From: Polyangiaceae bacterium
GTDB taxonomy: Bacteria > Myxococcota_A > Polyangia > Polyangiales > Polyangiaceae
Direction of reading: 5' to 3'
Assembly (NCBI GenBank): GCA_020846005.1
Contig: JADLEQ010000028.1
Location: 1 to 64,000 of the forward strand
Length of the DNA stretch: 64,000 nt
Shown here: in pieces, positions 15,585 through 25,381 of the stretch
Position numbering within the stretch: position 1 is the first letter of the stretch
Layout of the letters: each line of letters begins with the position of its first letter
Translations under genes and position numbers: made by a program
Notes under the pieces: generated by a model
Database searches by the model: none
Seen by the model: only the letters and a program-made list of their open reading frames with translations
Told to the model about the DNA's origin: nothing

Positions 15585-18467
15585 TCAGCGCGCCGCGTAA
15601 TCCTCGATCGGGGGGCAGGTGCACACCAGCTTGCGATCGCCGGCCGCGTTGTCCACGCGGCCCACGGCGGGCCAGAACTTCCTCTCCCGCGTCGCGCGGG
15701 TGGGGAACGCCGCGACCTCGCGCGAGTACGGGTGAGGCCACTCCGTCGCGCACACGGCCTGTGCCGTGTGCGGCGCGTTCTCGAGCGGGTTGTCGCCGCG
15801 CGGCCAGACGCCCGCCTCGACGGCGCGGATCTCCTCACGGATGCAGCGCATCGCCTCGACGAACCGCTCCAGCTCGTGGAGCGGCTCGCTCTCCGTCGGC
15901 TCGATCATCAACGTCCCCGGGATCGGGAAGCTCATCGTCGGCGCGTGGAAGCCGTAGTCCATGAGCCGCTTCGCCACGTCCTCGACCTCCACGCCGCTCG
16001 TCGCCTTGAACGGGCGAACGTCGAGGATGCACTCGTGCGCGACGCGACCCCGAGCGCCCGCGTACACGACCGCGAACTCCTCTCTGAGCTCGTGCGCGAG
16101 GTAGTTCGCGGCGAGGATCGCCACCGCGGACGCTCGCCGCAGGCCGTCCGGCCCCATCATCCGGATGTACGCCCACGAGATCACGAGGACCGAGGCGCTC
16201 CCCCAGGGCGCGGCCGCAATCGCGCCGCTGCCCGGCGCGCCGTCGCTCGCGGCGATCGGGTGCCGCGGGAGGTAGGGCGCGAGGTGCGGCGCGACTGCGA
16301 TGGGCCCCATCCCGGGCCCGCCCCCGCCGTGCGGGATGGCGAACGTCTTGTGCAGGTTGAGGTGGCACACGTCCGCGCCGTAGTCCCCCGGGCGGCAGAG
16401 GCCGACCTGAGCGTTCATGTTCGCGCCGTCCAGGTAGACCTGGCCCCCGTGCTCGTGGACGATGGCGGTGATCCGCCGGATCGACTCCTCGAACACCCCG
16501 TGGGTGGACGGGTACGTGATCATCAGCGCCGCCAGTCGCGGCGCGTGCTCGCGCGCCAGGCGCTCCAGATCCTCGAGATCGACGTTCCCTCGCGCGTCCG
16601 TGCGGACGACCTTCACCTCGAGCCCGGCCATCACCGCGCTCGCCGGGTTCGTGCCGTGCGCGGACGCTGGGATGAGGCAGACACGACGCTGCGTCTCGCC
16701 GCGGGCGTCGTGGTACGCCCGGATCGTGAGCAGCCCGGCGTACTCTCCCTGCGATCCTGCGTTCGGCTGCAGCGAGACCGCGGAGAACCCGGTGATCTCG
16801 GCGAGCCACCGCTCCAGGTCGGCGAAGAGCGCGCGGTACCCCGCGGCGAGCTCGGGCGGCGCGAACGGGTGCAGCCTCCCGAACTCGGGCCACGTCACCG
16901 GCATCATCTCGGCCGAGGCGTTGAGCTTCATCGTGCACGACCCGAGCGGGATCATGGCGTGGACGAGCGACAGGTCGCGTGACTCGAGCAGCCGCAGGTA
17001 GCGCAGCATCTCCGTCTCCGACCGGTGCGCGTGGAAGACCGGGTGTCCCAGGAACGCCGAAGTCCGCACGAGCCCCGTCGGCAGCGAGTACCCGGCCCGG
17101 GCGACGAGCTCCGCCGCGGCGCCTCGCGGCCGGCCGTCGGCGAACACCTCGAGGAGCGCGTCCACGTCTGCCGTCGTGGTCGTCTCGTCGAGCGCGACGC
17201 CGAGGGAGCCGTCCTCGTACCGGCGGAGCAGGTGACCCCGCTCGAGCGCGCGCTCGTACGCCCGCGCGAGTCGGGCGGCGTCCCCCGTCACCCGCAGGGT
17301 GTCGAAGAAGTGCTCGCTCGCCACGCCGAGACCGACCCCGCGGACCCCGGCGGCGAGCGCCGAGGTGAGCCCGTGCGCTCGGGAGGCGATCGCACGGAGG
17401 CCGTCCGGGCCGTGCCACACCGCGTACCCTCCCGCCACGATCGCGAGGAGCGCCTGCGCCGTGCAGATGTTGCTGGTCGCCTTCTCGCGGCGAATGTGCT
17501 GCTCGCGAGTCTGGAGCGCCATGCGGAGCGCCGGCTTGCCGTGGGCATCCCGTGAGACGCCGATGATCCGCCCCGGGAGCTTGCGCACGAGCTCGGCGCG
17601 CGCCGCGAAGAACGCCGCGTGAGGGCCGCCGAAGCCGAGCGGCACGCCGAAGCGCTGGGCGCTGCCATACGCGAGATCGGCGCCGAGCTCCCCCGGGGCG
17701 GCGAGGAGCGTGAGCGCGAGCAGGTCGGCGCCCAGCGCCACGAGCGCGCCGGCGGCGTGCGCCCGCGCGATCACCTCGCGCGGATCGTGCAGCGCGCCGT
17801 CCGTGTCCGGGTACTGCAGGACGACGCCGAACGGGCGGGTCGCAGGGTCCTGGAAGTCGAAGCGCGCCGGGTCGGCGACGACGACGGGCAGCTCGAGGGC
17901 CTCCGCCCGGGTGCGCACCACCGAGAGCGTCTGCGGATGGCAACGGTCCGAGACGAGCAGGGTCCGCGCGGCAGGATCCGACGCGGCGTCGTACATCACG
18001 TGCATCGCCTCGGCGGCCGCCGTAGCCTCGTCCAGCAGCGACGCGTTGGCGACCGGCAGCGCCGTCAGGTCGCAGACCATCGTCTGGAAGTTGAGGAGCG
18101 CCTCCAGTCGTCCCTGCGAGATCTCCGCCTGGTAGGGGGTGTACTGGGTGTACCAGCCGGGGTTCTCGAGGACGTTGCGCTGCAGGACGGGGGGGGTGAA
18201 GGTGTCGTGGTACCCCATCCCGAGGTGGCTCTTCACGAGGCGGTTACGCGACGCCAGCGCCCGCAGCTCCTCGAGCGCCGCCTGCTCCGACGCCGCCGGC
18301 TCGATCGCGAGGGCTCGGTCGAGGCGGATGTCGGCGGGCACCGTCTGCTCGACCAGCTCCTCGAGCGACGAGAGGCCGAGCGCGGTGAGCATCTTCGCCA
18401 CGTCGGCCTCGCGCGGGCCCACGTGTCGACTGACGAATCCGGGTGAGACGTTCGAGTCCACGGCCAT
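15585..18467 (-). CDS. gcvP: Glycine dehydrogenase (aminomethyl-transferring), P-protein
   Basis: About 960 residues from ATG 18467, the length of the fused (alpha plus beta) P-protein. The N-terminal motif [15 protein letters not shown], the glycine-rich [16 protein letters not shown] and the PLP lysine in [20 protein letters not shown] are all present, as are the [15 protein letters not shown] and HGTNPASA motifs. It decarboxylates glycine and passes the aminomethyl group to lipoylated GcvH. GcvT, GcvH and the lipoamide dehydrogenase are absent from the window, so the system is split. The GcvR-like gene follows 24 bp downstream. Confidence 0.97.
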   Translation of the reverse strand: MAVDSNVSPGFVSRHVGPREADVAKMLTALGLSSLEELVEQTVPADIRLDRALAIEPAASEQAALEELRALASRNRLVKSHLGMGYHDTFTPPVLQRNVLENPGWYTQYTPYQAEISQGRLEALLNFQTMVCDLTALPVANASLLDEATAAAEAMHVMYDAASDPAARTLLVSDRCHPQTLSVVRTRAEALELPVVVADPARFDFQDPATRPFGVVLQYPDTDGALHDPREVIARAHAAGALVALGADLLALTLLAAPGELGADLAYGSAQRFGVPLGFGGPHAAFFAARAELVRKLPGRIIGVSRDAHGKPALRMALQTREQHIRREKATSNICTAQALLAIVAGGYAVWHGPDGLRAIASRAHGLTSALAAGVRGVGLGVASEHFFDTLRVTGDAARLARAYERALERGHLLRRYEDGSLGVALDETTTTADVDALLEVFADGRPRGAAAELVARAGYSLPTGLVRTSAFLGHPVFHAHRSETEMLRYLRLLESRDLSLVHAMIPLGSCTMKLNASAEMMPVTWPEFGRLHPFAPPELAAGYRALFADLERWLAEITGFSAVSLQPNAGSQGEYAGLLTIRAYHDARGETQRRVCLIPASAHGTNPASAVMAGLEVKVVRTDARGNVDLEDLERLAREHAPRLAALMITYPSTHGVFEESIRRITAIVHEHGGQVYLDGANMNAQVGLCRPGDYGADVCHLNLHKTFAIPHGGGGPGMGPIAVAPHLAPYLPRHPIAASDGAPGSGAIAAAPWGSASVLVISWAYIRMMGPDGLRRASAVAILAANYLAHELREEFAVVYAGARGRVAHECILDVRPFKATSGVEVEDVAKRLMDYGFHAPTMSFPIPGTLMIEPTESEPLHELERFVEAMRCIREEIRAVEAGVWPRGDNPLENAPHTAQAVCATEWPHPYSREVAAFPTRATRERKFWPAVGRVDNAAGDRKLVCTCPPIEDYAAR

Positions 18468-18563
18468 GCCGCGGAGCGGTAGTGCCAAACCGAACCGGGC
18501 GGAAGGTCCATCCGAGCACGGCGTGTCGGGCGCCCGCTCTCCACGCCGGTCGGCCAGGAATCG

Positions 18564-18572
18564 TGCTCTAAT
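18564..18572 (+). promoter_or_regulatory. Possible extended -10 promoter of the membrane spermidine-synthase-like gene
   Basis: TGCTCTAAT at 18564-18572 contains the TG extension and TCTAAT (five of six -10 bases), about 30 bp upstream of the ATG at 18602. No -35 is recognisable at the normal distance. Confidence 0.35.
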
Positions 18573-18601
18573 CGCCGCGTGCTCCGGGACGACCCCTCGT
18601 G

Positions 18602-21040
18602 ATGCCGCCCCCCGGCCGCGGCGGCGTGCGGCTGTTCGCCCTCGGGACGCTCACCGCCTCGACGCTCGCGCTCGAGGTGTTCCTGACCCGCTTGCTCTCG
18701 TACACCGTCCCGACGCTGCTCGTCTACCTCGTGCTCGGCGTCGCGATGGCAGGCTTCGGCCTCGCGAGCGCGTGGCTCACGCGGCGCGGCGCGACCGATC
18801 GCCCGCCTCCCACGCTGGCGGGGTGGAGCGCGGGCTTCTCGATCTCGCTCGTGGTGTGCTCCGCGATCTTCACTCGGCTCTCCCCGTGGCTCACGTGGGA
18901 GCCGTACTACGCGCCGCTCGCCGCGCTGCTGCTCACGATCCCGTTCTTCGCGGTGGGCGTCGCCGTCACCCACGCGCTGGCGTCCGCCGGTCCGGCGCTC
19001 GGCCGCACGTACGCGGCCGACCTCTTCGGCTCCGGGCTCGGCTGCGCGCTGCCGTTCCTGCTCCTCCCGTGGCTCGGCGGTGAGCGGCTGATCGCCGCGC
19101 TGGCGGCGCTGGGCGCCGTCGCGTCCGTGCTCTTCGTCGTCGCCGAGGGCCCGGAGCGCCCGCGGCGCGTCCCCCGGCTCCCGCTCGCCGCGCTGGCGAT
19201 CGGCGGCGGCTCGTTCGTGCTGGCGCCGGCGTGCTTCCCCATCCTCCGCGAGCCGCTCGGTCAGGTCGCCATCATGGAGCGCCACGGGACGACGGCGCGG
19301 TACCGGATGCGCCGGGTCATCGACCGCTGGAACTCCGTCGGTCGCGTGGAGGTGTTCGTCTTCGACGGCGCCCCCGGAGGGGCCGACTACCCGTTCCGGT
19401 TCTACGCGCAGGACGGCACGGCCGGCGCGCTCATCGCGCGGTGGGACGGCCGCGATCGCCTCGCCGATCCACCGGAAGGCCCCGATCCGCGCCTCGTCGC
19501 GCGGATCTGCAGCGACACGCTGTTCGGTCAGGGATGGTATCAGCCGCGGCAGCGGGCGCTCGTGATCGGCATCGGCGGCGGCATCGACCTGCAGTGCGCG
19601 CTCTATCACCGCGCCGCGCACGTCGACGCCGTGGAGATCAACCCGGACACCGTCGCCATCCACCGCGGACAGCTGGCGGCCGAGCTCGGTGGGATCGGCA
19701 CCGACCCACGCGTCCACTGGCACGTGCGCGACGGGCGCAGCTTCGCGCGCGCGGCCGCCCCGGCCAGCTACGACATCGTCCAGCTGAGCGGCGTCGACAC
19801 GAAGCAGCACCTCGCCTCGGGGTCGCTCTCGCTCAGCGAGAACCAGCTCTACACGCGAGAGGCGTTCGACGACTACCTGCGGGCGCTCGCGCCCGGCGGC
19901 CTGCTCTCGATCATCTACTTCGGCGAGCCGGCCCTCCTGCGCCTGGTCGGGACGGCGCTCGACGCGCTCGCGGCGCGTGGAGCCGCAGATCCGACGCGGC
20001 ACCTCCTGGTGCTCGGCAACGCCGAGGTCTACGGCATCCTCGTGCACCGCGAGCCGCTGGACGAAGCGCGACTCGCAGCGTTCCGCGCGCACGTGCAGTT
20101 CACCCACCGGCCGTTCCGTGGCTTCCACGCGCCGTTCCTCGATCCGTTCGGGTACGAGACGTGGAAGCGACCGAAGGTGCTCTACACGCCGGAAGCTGCG
20201 GCGGACCGCCGGATCGCGGACCTCGCCGCCGCCCACCGGAGCGGAGACGTGGCCGCCGTACGCTCTGGGAGCGAGTGGAACGTCGAGCCGGTCACCGACG
20301 ACCGGCCGTTCTTCTTCGACACGGCGCGGTACGACCGCCCCGGCCTGCTCCGTATCAGCCACGTGCAGGCGCTCGGGTCCGCCCTACTCGCCGTGCTCGT
20401 GCTGGCGCTGGCGGGGGCGCTGTGGCCCGTCCGCCGCTTCGCGCGAGGGCTCGGCGGCCGCCGCGTGGCGCGGGCGGGCGCGGTGTTCGCGGGCGTGGGG
20501 CTCGGCTTCCTCGGGATCGAGGTGTGGCTGCTCCACCGCTTCGCCACCTACCTGGGTCACCAGACGTACTCCCTCGGCGCGGTGCTGGGCGTGCTGCTGG
20601 TCGCGGGAGGTGCGGGCTCGTGGCTCGCGCCGCGCTGGATCCCCACGGCCGAGCGGCGCATGACGGCCGGAGCCGCCCTGGTCGTGGCGCTCACGGTGCT
20701 CGTAGCGCTGGTGACGCCCCCCCTGTTCGCGGCGACCGGCGGAGCGAGCCTCGGCGCCCGCACGGCGGTCGCCCTCGGCCTCCTCACGCCGCTCGGCCTG
20801 GCGATGGGCAGCGTCTTTCCGGCGGGGCTCGCCTGGCTCGCGCGCAGCCGCGAGAGCGCGCTCCCCTGGGCGATCGGCGTGAACTTCTTCACGTCCGTGC
20901 TCGCGACGGTCGGCGTGGTCCCGCTCGCCCTCGCGTGCGGGTACCGCGCCGTGCTCGTGGCGGGGATCGCGGCCTACGCGCTAGTCGCGCTCGTGGGCGC
21001 GGGGAGCGCCCGCCACGAGCCGCCCGCGCCGTCGGCGTGA
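18602..21040 (+). CDS. Membrane-embedded spermidine synthase-like protein (SAM Rossmann domain between helices)
   Basis: 812 residues. N-terminal membrane helices (about 12-190) are followed by a SpeE-type nucleotide-binding domain at about 315-450, with the motif [16 protein letters not shown], an acidic residue after [11 protein letters not shown], and VRDGRSFAR / YDIVQLSG. C-terminal helices (about 595-810) resume. The architecture matches the uncharacterised membrane spermidine-synthase family widespread in myxobacteria and planctomycetes. An aminopropyl transfer to a diamine is possible, but the acceptor pocket is not identifiable. Start taken at ATG 18602; a GTG lies one codon earlier. 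Divergent from gcvP. Confidence 0.78.
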   Translation: MPPPGRGGVRLFALGTLTASTLALEVFLTRLLSYTVPTLLVYLVLGVAMAGFGLASAWLTRRGATDRPPPTLAGWSAGFSISLVVCSAIFTRLSPWLTWEPYYAPLAALLLTIPFFAVGVAVTHALASAGPALGRTYAADLFGSGLGCALPFLLLPWLGGERLIAALAALGAVASVLFVVAEGPERPRRVPRLPLAALAIGGGSFVLAPACFPILREPLGQVAIMERHGTTARYRMRRVIDRWNSVGRVEVFVFDGAPGGADYPFRFYAQDGTAGALIARWDGRDRLADPPEGPDPRLVARICSDTLFGQGWYQPRQRALVIGIGGGIDLQCALYHRAAHVDAVEINPDTVAIHRGQLAAELGGIGTDPRVHWHVRDGRSFARAAAPASYDIVQLSGVDTKQHLASGSLSLSENQLYTREAFDDYLRALAPGGLLSIIYFGEPALLRLVGTALDALAARGAADPTRHLLVLGNAEVYGILVHREPLDEARLAAFRAHVQFTHRPFRGFHAPFLDPFGYETWKRPKVLYTPEAAADRRIADLAAAHRSGDVAAVRSGSEWNVEPVTDDRPFFFDTARYDRPGLLRISHVQALGSALLAVLVLALAGALWPVRRFARGLGGRRVARAGAVFAGVGLGFLGIEVWLLHRFATYLGHQTYSLGAVLGVLLVAGGAGSWLAPRWIPTAERRMTAGAALVVALTVLVALVTPPLFAATGGASLGARTAVALGLLTPLGLAMGSVFPAGLAWLARSRESALPWAIGVNFFTSVLATVGVVPLALACGYRAVLVAGIAAYALVALVGAGSARHEPPAPSA

Positions 21041-21101
21041 CGCGGCGGCGGTCCCCGTCGCCAGCCCGCGCGACCGCCCTCGCCGCGCGCCGGGCCAGCG
21101 C

Positions 21102-22103
21102 TCAAGGGAGGGGGCGCGGTCGCTGCGGCGGCCGCGGGCCACGCCGGGCAGCCCGCCGCACCAGCCGGTCGCACAGCTCCCCGAAGCCGACGCCCGCGAC
21201 GGCGGCCGCCTCGGGGAAGAGGCTCGTGGCCGTCATCCCGGGGAGGGCGTTCAGCTCGAGGAGGGTGACTCCGTCCACGCCGCGCGCGGCGTCCACGACG
21301 AAGTCGCACCGGGAGAGATCACGCGCGCCGAGCGCGACGTGCGCCGCCACGGCGACTCGCTGGATGCGCTCCAACAGCCCCGGCTCGAACGGCGCGGGGC
21401 ACACGTGCTCGCTCCCACCCGGGCGATAGCGGGACACGAAGTCGTACCAGTCGGCGGCGAGTGGGCGCACCAGCGTCGGCGGCAGGGCGCGGGGGATCCC
21501 TGCGTCGTCCTCCAGGACGCCACACGTCACCTCGTCCCCGAAGACGAGCGCCTCGACGAGCGCCGCGGCGTCGTCCGCGAGCGCGGCGTCCAGCGCAGCC
21601 ACGAGCGCAGCGTCCGCGTCGTCGACGCCGACGCGCCCGACCCCGATCCCGCTGCCGCCGCTCGCCGGCTTCACGATCACCGCCGGCCCGAGCTCCGCGC
21701 GGACGCGCCGAGCAGCGCCCACGAGGTCCTCTCCGCGCTGCACCACGGCGCCCGCGGCGAGCGGGAGCCCCGCGGCGGCGAACGCGCGCTTGGCCGCGGG
21801 CTTCGACGCCGCCAGCGCCGCCGCGAGCACGCCCGATCCCACGTAGGGCAGGCCCACCACCTCGAGGAGCCCTTGCAGACAGCCGTCCTCGCCGAGCGCG
21901 CCATGCGTCACCGGGAAGGCGACGGCGGCGCCCCGGCCCGCGAGCGCGCGACCGAGCTCAGCGTCCAGCTCGAGGCGCTCGACCCCGTGGCCGGCCCCCT
22001 CCAGCGCGCGCGCGACGGCCGCCGCGGACGCGCGGCTCACCTCGGCCTCGACCGAAGGACCCCCGGCGATCACGATCACCTCGAGGGGCGCGCCCGCGCT
22101 CAC
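21102..22103 (-). CDS. ddl: D-alanine--D-alanine ligase
   Basis: About 333 residues with the ATP-grasp architecture of Ddl. Motifs in order: IVIAGGPSVEAEVS (N-terminal), FPVTHGALGEDGCLQGLLE and PYVGSGVLAAALAASKPAAK (central), VIVKPASGGSGIGVGRV (glycine-rich ATP loop), and TLLELNALPGMTATSLFP (metal-binding Glu/Asn). It joins two D-alanines for peptidoglycan precursor synthesis. GTG at 22103 is preferred because GGAGG precedes it; GTG 22115 in frame is the alternative. It is transcribed after the deaminase gene on the same strand (about 49 bp gap). Confidence 0.92.
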   Translation of the reverse strand: MSAGAPLEVIVIAGGPSVEAEVSRASAAAVARALEGAGHGVERLELDAELGRALAGRGAAVAFPVTHGALGEDGCLQGLLEVVGLPYVGSGVLAAALAASKPAAKRAFAAAGLPLAAGAVVQRGEDLVGAARRVRAELGPAVIVKPASGGSGIGVGRVGVDDADAALVAALDAALADDAAALVEALVFGDEVTCGVLEDDAGIPRALPPTLVRPLAADWYDFVSRYRPGGSEHVCPAPFEPGLLERIQRVAVAAHVALGARDLSRCDFVVDAARGVDGVTLLELNALPGMTATSLFPEAAAVAGVGFGELCDRLVRRAARRGPRPPQRPRPLP

Positions 22104-22152
22104 CCGGCCCTCCACGCCGGCGACCGGCCCAGACGCGCGCGGGGGCCGTGGC

Positions 22153-22590
22153 TCACGCGCTCGGCTCCCCCAGGTGGACGAGCTCGATCCCGAGCCGCTG
22201 GCTCACCTCGAAGATCCGCTGATCGCGGTAGAACTCGCCGAAGACGATGCGCTGCACGCCCGCGTTGGCCACCAGCTTGAAGCAGCTGAAGCACGGCGAC
22301 GCCGTCACGTAGATGTCGGCGCCCTCCACGCGGACGCCGTTGCGGGCCGCCTGGACGATGGCGTTCGCCTCAGCGTGCACCGTCCGCACGCAGTGGCCAT
22401 CCTCCATGAGGTGGCCGTCGTCGTCGCAGTGCGGGAGCCCGCGCACGGAGCCGTTGTACCCGGTCGTGAGGATCATGCGGTCGCGGACGACGACCGCGCC
22501 CACGTGCTTGCGATCGCAGGTGGACCGAGTCGCGACCTCGCGGGCGATCGCCATGAAGTAGTCGTCCCAGCTAGCGCGCGGTCGCGGCAT
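22153..22590 (-). CDS. Deoxycytidylate (dCMP) deaminase family protein
   Basis: 145 residues with the zinc-dependent deaminase signature HAEANAI (His and catalytic Glu) and SPCFSCFK (two zinc cysteines). The N-terminal SWDDYFMAIAREVATRSTCDRKHVGAVVV and GYNGSVRGLPHC are typical of ComEB/dCMP deaminases. It converts dCMP to dUMP for thymidylate synthesis. The frame extends upstream across a 29-bp tandem repeat, but family length argues for the ATG at 22590. Divergent from the envelope-protein pair. Confidence 0.9.
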   Translation of the reverse strand: MPRPRASWDDYFMAIAREVATRSTCDRKHVGAVVVRDRMILTTGYNGSVRGLPHCDDDGHLMEDGHCVRTVHAEANAIVQAARNGVRVEGADIYVTASPCFSCFKLVANAGVQRIVFGEFYRDQRIFEVSQRLGIELVHLGEPSA

Positions 22591-22610
22591 GTGCGTCTCT
22601 CGTCTCCCCC

Positions 22611-22703
22611 GCGCCGACGCGCGGGCGGCCGTGTATAACGCGCCGACGCGCGGGCGGCCGTGTATAGCGCGCCGACGCGCGGGCGGCCGTGCAAGACGCG
22701 CCG
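22611..22703. repeat. 29-bp tandem repeat in a divergent intergenic region
   Basis: Three near-identical 29-bp units at 22611-22639, 22640-22668 and 22669-22697 (units 1-2 differ only near their ends; unit 3 diverges in the last nine bases), followed by a partial copy. Units 1 and 2 contain TATAAC and TATAGC on the plus strand, or TATACA on the minus strand, both -10-like, at the same spacing. They lie just upstream of the dCMP deaminase start (22590). No spacers, so not CRISPR. Confidence 0.85.
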
Positions 22704-22777
22704 CCCGCGCTCGGGCGACACCCGGCCGAGTCCGACGCCGGCTTGACCGCCGTCGGGGTTCGTGGCTTCCTCGCCGC

Positions 22778-23281
22778 GTGAAGATCGCGGCGCGCGGGCG
22801 CAGTTGGATGGGCGGCGTGGTGCTCGCTGGCGTCCTCGCCGCGGCCGGCGCGATCGGCGCCGGCCGGAGCCCCGGCGCCGAGGCGGAGCGGCTGCTGGCC
22901 GCGCTGCCCTCGGCGTCGTCCAGCGCGCGGATCACGAGCGTCCCGGTGGAGCGAGCGCGGGACGCGCTCCGTAGGGCGGCCGAGGCGCGCGCCGCGGGCG
23001 ACGCACCCCACGCGCCTCAGCTCGAGGACCTCGGGCTCGAGTGGGCCCAGGCGGCGAGCGCGCTCTTGCGCGCCGCGCGAGCGGAGGCAGAGGCCGACAC
23101 GGCGGAGCGTGACCTGGCAGACGCCGAGCAGCGCGCGGCGCGGGCTCGCGCGCTCGTCGAGGGCGCTATCTCCCGCAAGAGCCGCGCAGAGGAGGCCATG
23201 CGGCGCGCGGGGTCGCTGGCGTCGCCGAGCGCGGCGCCGCCGCCCCCGGCGTCCGCCGGCGCCCCACGGGGTGAGCCATGA
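22778..23281 (+). CDS. Hypothetical membrane-anchored coiled-coil protein, partner of the OmpA-like lipoprotein
   Basis: About 167 residues from a GTG at 22778 (ATG at 22808 is an alternative). A hydrophobic segment (about 12-31) acts as membrane anchor or signal. The rest is an Ala/Glu/Arg-rich predicted coiled coil (ALRRAAEARAAGD, ALLRAARAEAEADTAERDL), ending in a Pro-rich tail. It resembles the DUF4398-type pieces that accompany OmpA-like lipoproteins. Its stop overlaps the ATG of the next gene (ATGA), so the two are translationally coupled. No enzymatic function visible. Confidence 0.6.
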   Translation: MKIAARGRSWMGGVVLAGVLAAAGAIGAGRSPGAEAERLLAALPSASSSARITSVPVERARDALRRAAEARAAGDAPHAPQLEDLGLEWAQAASALLRAARAEAEADTAERDLADAEQRAARARALVEGAISRKSRAEEAMRRAGSLASPSAAPPPPASAGAPRGEP

Positions 23282-24372
23282 GCCGGCGCCGCCTCGCGCT
23301 CACCACGCTCGTCGTCGGGTTCGCGGTGAGCTGCGCGCCTACGCCCGAGCCGCGCTCGCTGCGCGAGCTGGAGGACGTCCGGAGGAGCGCCCAGGCGCGT
23401 GAGGCGCGCGCGCTGGCGCCGCAAGCGTACGCGCACGCCGAGGAGCTGCGCGCTCGCGGCCGCCGCGCCCTCGAGGACGGAGACACCGCGGCCGCACAAA
23501 TCCTGGGCGAGCAGGCGATCGCTGCGCACGGGCACGCGTTCGCGCTGGCTCGCGTCCTCCGCGCGGAGCGACGGGTCGCACAGGCGAAGGTCGCGCAGCA
23601 GGAGAAGGCGAAGACGTTGCGCGACCTCGAGGCGCAGCTCGCGACACTGACGGCCGACGCCGACGCGCTCGAGCTCCGCGCGGAGGTGCTGCGCGCCTCC
23701 TCGCTCCCCGCGCCGAGCGGCGCCACGGCCCCGGAGCGCGAGGCGGCACGGCTCGCCGCCGCGCGCGCCCTGGTGACGGAGGCGCGGCTCCTGTGCGTCG
23801 CGGCGCGGCTCGTCGGCGGGAAGACCGCCGAGCTCGACGCCGCCGACGCAGCCACCGCGCGGGTCGAGGCGGAGCTCGCGCGCACACCAGCGACGGCCCC
23901 GATCGACGCCGCGCGCGCCGCGCGCACGGCGTGCCTCGCGCGACTCACGGCCGCGCGGCGGCCGGCGACGACCAGCGCCCCCGCGGCCGGCGCGGCCGAC
24001 GCCCTGTTGAGCGAGCTCTCCGCGCTCGCCGACGCGGCGCCGAGCCGCGACGAGCGCGGGGTCGTCGTGGTGCTCCGGCCGTTCGACGCGAAGGGCGCGT
24101 TGTCCCCCGCCGGGCGCGTGCTCGTCGAGTCGCTCGGGCGGGTCGCGCGGACCCGCGCGGGGCTGCCGCTGCTGGTCGTGGTGCACGGCCGCGGCGACGC
24201 AGCCGACGCCGAGCGCGGCGCGGGCGTGGCCCAGGCGCTGCGCGCCGCCGGCGCGGGCAACGTCGAGGTCGCGCTCGCCGGCGATCGGCTCCCGATCGTG
24301 GCGCCCGGCCGCCGCGACTCCGCCACGCGCAACGCGCGGGTGGAGGTCGTGTTCGTCGTGCCGAGCGCGTAG
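23278..24372 (+). CDS. Lipoprotein with DUF4398-like coiled coil and OmpA-like C-terminal domain
   Basis: 364 residues. The N-terminal signal ends in a lipobox-like VSCAP, so Cys20-region lipidation and outer-membrane anchoring are likely. Residues 25-260 are alanine-rich coiled coil (DUF4398-like). The C-terminal ~110 residues (VVVLRPFDAKGALSPAGRVLVESLGR, HGRGDAADAERGAGVAQALR, RNARVEVVFV) follow the OmpA/MotB peptidoglycan-binding pattern in a diverged form. Together with the preceding gene it probably forms a cell-envelope tether. Overlap with the preceding stop indicates co-translation. Confidence 0.72.
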   Translation: MSRRRLALTTLVVGFAVSCAPTPEPRSLRELEDVRRSAQAREARALAPQAYAHAEELRARGRRALEDGDTAAAQILGEQAIAAHGHAFALARVLRAERRVAQAKVAQQEKAKTLRDLEAQLATLTADADALELRAEVLRASSLPAPSGATAPEREAARLAAARALVTEARLLCVAARLVGGKTAELDAADAATARVEAELARTPATAPIDAARAARTACLARLTAARRPATTSAPAAGAADALLSELSALADAAPSRDERGVVVVLRPFDAKGALSPAGRVLVESLGRVARTRAGLPLLVVVHGRGDAADAERGAGVAQALRAAGAGNVEVALAGDRLPIVAPGRRDSATRNARVEVVFVVPSA

Positions 24373-24388
24373 AAGTGTGGAGGCACGC

Positions 24389-25381
24389 TCAGCGCCGCGC
24401 CGCTCCGTCGCCAGGGCGGGCAGCGCCCGGCGACTCCCGCGCGAGCGCCGCCTCGAGGTGAGCGCGCAGCCGCTCGGCGTTCCGCAGCCAGCGGGAACGC
24501 TCGGGGCGCGCAGCCTCAAGCCACGCGTCGAGGTGCTCGCGGGCGAGCTCGAGCAGCGCGCGGCGCTCGGCCGGCGAGGTCGCGTCCCCCGCGAGCCCTA
24601 GCGCCTCCAGGGCCTCGTAGTAGTGGCGATCGTACGCGGGGACGAAGAACACCGACGGCTCGTCCAGCGCGCGACCACCGCTCGCGGGCATGCGCACCGC
24701 CGCGGCCGCGCGGACGGCGGGCAGCGCCGCCGCGAGGTCCCCGCGGCGCTCCAGCGCGATGGCGAGGCCATACCAGGCGAGCGCGAGGTGCACGGGCGTC
24801 TGCGCCAGGCCGAGCGCCGCGCGATACCCCCGCACCGATGCGTCGACGTCGCCCAACACCAGGCTCGTCTCGGCGCGATTCAGCAGGATGTTCGCACGAG
24901 CGTCGGTGCGCCACTCCACCTCGAGGGCGCGATCGTACGCACGGCGCTCGCACCGCGGATCCCCGAGCCTCGCGCAGGCGATCGCCAGGAGGAACCACGC
25001 GCTCGCCTGCCGGGCCACCGGGAGCCTCGGCAGGCTGGCCTCCAGCAGCGCGCGCGCCTCGGCGAAGCGCCGGGGGCGATCGTCGGGGATCGCGTCCGGC
25101 CAACCGAGGAGCAGCTCGGCCATCAACGCGTCGAGCTCGGCGGAGCGCACGCCCTCTCTGCGAGCCAGCTCGACGACGGCGACCGCCGCGCGCTGGAAGC
25201 CAGACTCGAAGCGCCACCGGCGGGCCCGCGCGGCCGCGATGGCGAGCCGCTCCACCGCCTCCGCGGTCCGGCGGGCGCGGTGCGCGTGCGGGTCGCGAGC
25301 GGACTCCCAGGCGTCCGCTCGGGCCGGCGCCGGCGTCACCGCGAGCGCGGCCGACGCGACAGCGACCCCCAGGCGCCTCAC
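24389..25381 (-). CDS. Secreted TPR-type protein
   Basis: About 330 residues from GTG 25381, which overlaps the stop of the preceding gene (GTGA). The N-terminus is a signal peptide (LGVAVASAALAVTPAPARA, cleavage after ARA). The rest is helical, with TPR-like pairs at about 110-230 (e.g. ASAWFLLAIACARLGDPRCE, ILLNRAETSLVLGDVDASV, ALAWYGLAIALERRGD). No catalytic motif. The tail is Pro/Gly-rich. It is the last gene of a hisZ-TPR-TPR set. Function unknown, probably periplasmic scaffold. Confidence 0.7.
   Translation of the reverse strand: MRRLGVAVASAALAVTPAPARADAWESARDPHAHRARRTAEAVERLAIAAARARRWRFESGFQRAAVAVVELARREGVRSAELDALMAELLLGWPDAIPDDRPRRFAEARALLEASLPRLPVARQASAWFLLAIACARLGDPRCERRAYDRALEVEWRTDARANILLNRAETSLVLGDVDASVRGYRAALGLAQTPVHLALAWYGLAIALERRGDLAAALPAVRAAAAVRMPASGGRALDEPSVFFVPAYDRHYYEALEALGLAGDATSPAERRALLELAREHLDAWLEAARPERSRWLRNAERLRAHLEAALARESPGAARPGDGAARR

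Noticed and set aside
13911-16982. Long plus-strand open frame over the nitroreductase, ACT and gcvP genes
   Set aside because: It runs antisense to well-supported conserved genes and its translation is Arg/Pro/Ala-rich without motifs; high-GC shadow frame.
18468-18500. Sigma54 promoter (TGGCAC) upstream of gcvP
   Set aside because: A TGGCAC is present on the minus strand but the required TTGC element at the -12 position is missing.
18468-18601. Glycine riboswitch upstream of gcvP
   Set aside because: Only about 134 bp separate the divergent genes and no tandem aptamer-like structure was seen; glycine riboswitches usually precede gcvT operons.
22611-22703. CRISPR array
   Set aside because: The 29-bp units are directly adjacent with no variable spacers, so this is a simple tandem repeat.
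22743-22771. Sigma70 promoter (TTGACC) for the envelope pair
   Set aside because: The -35 is good but the 17-nt spaced -10 (CTTCCT) matches only two of six bases.
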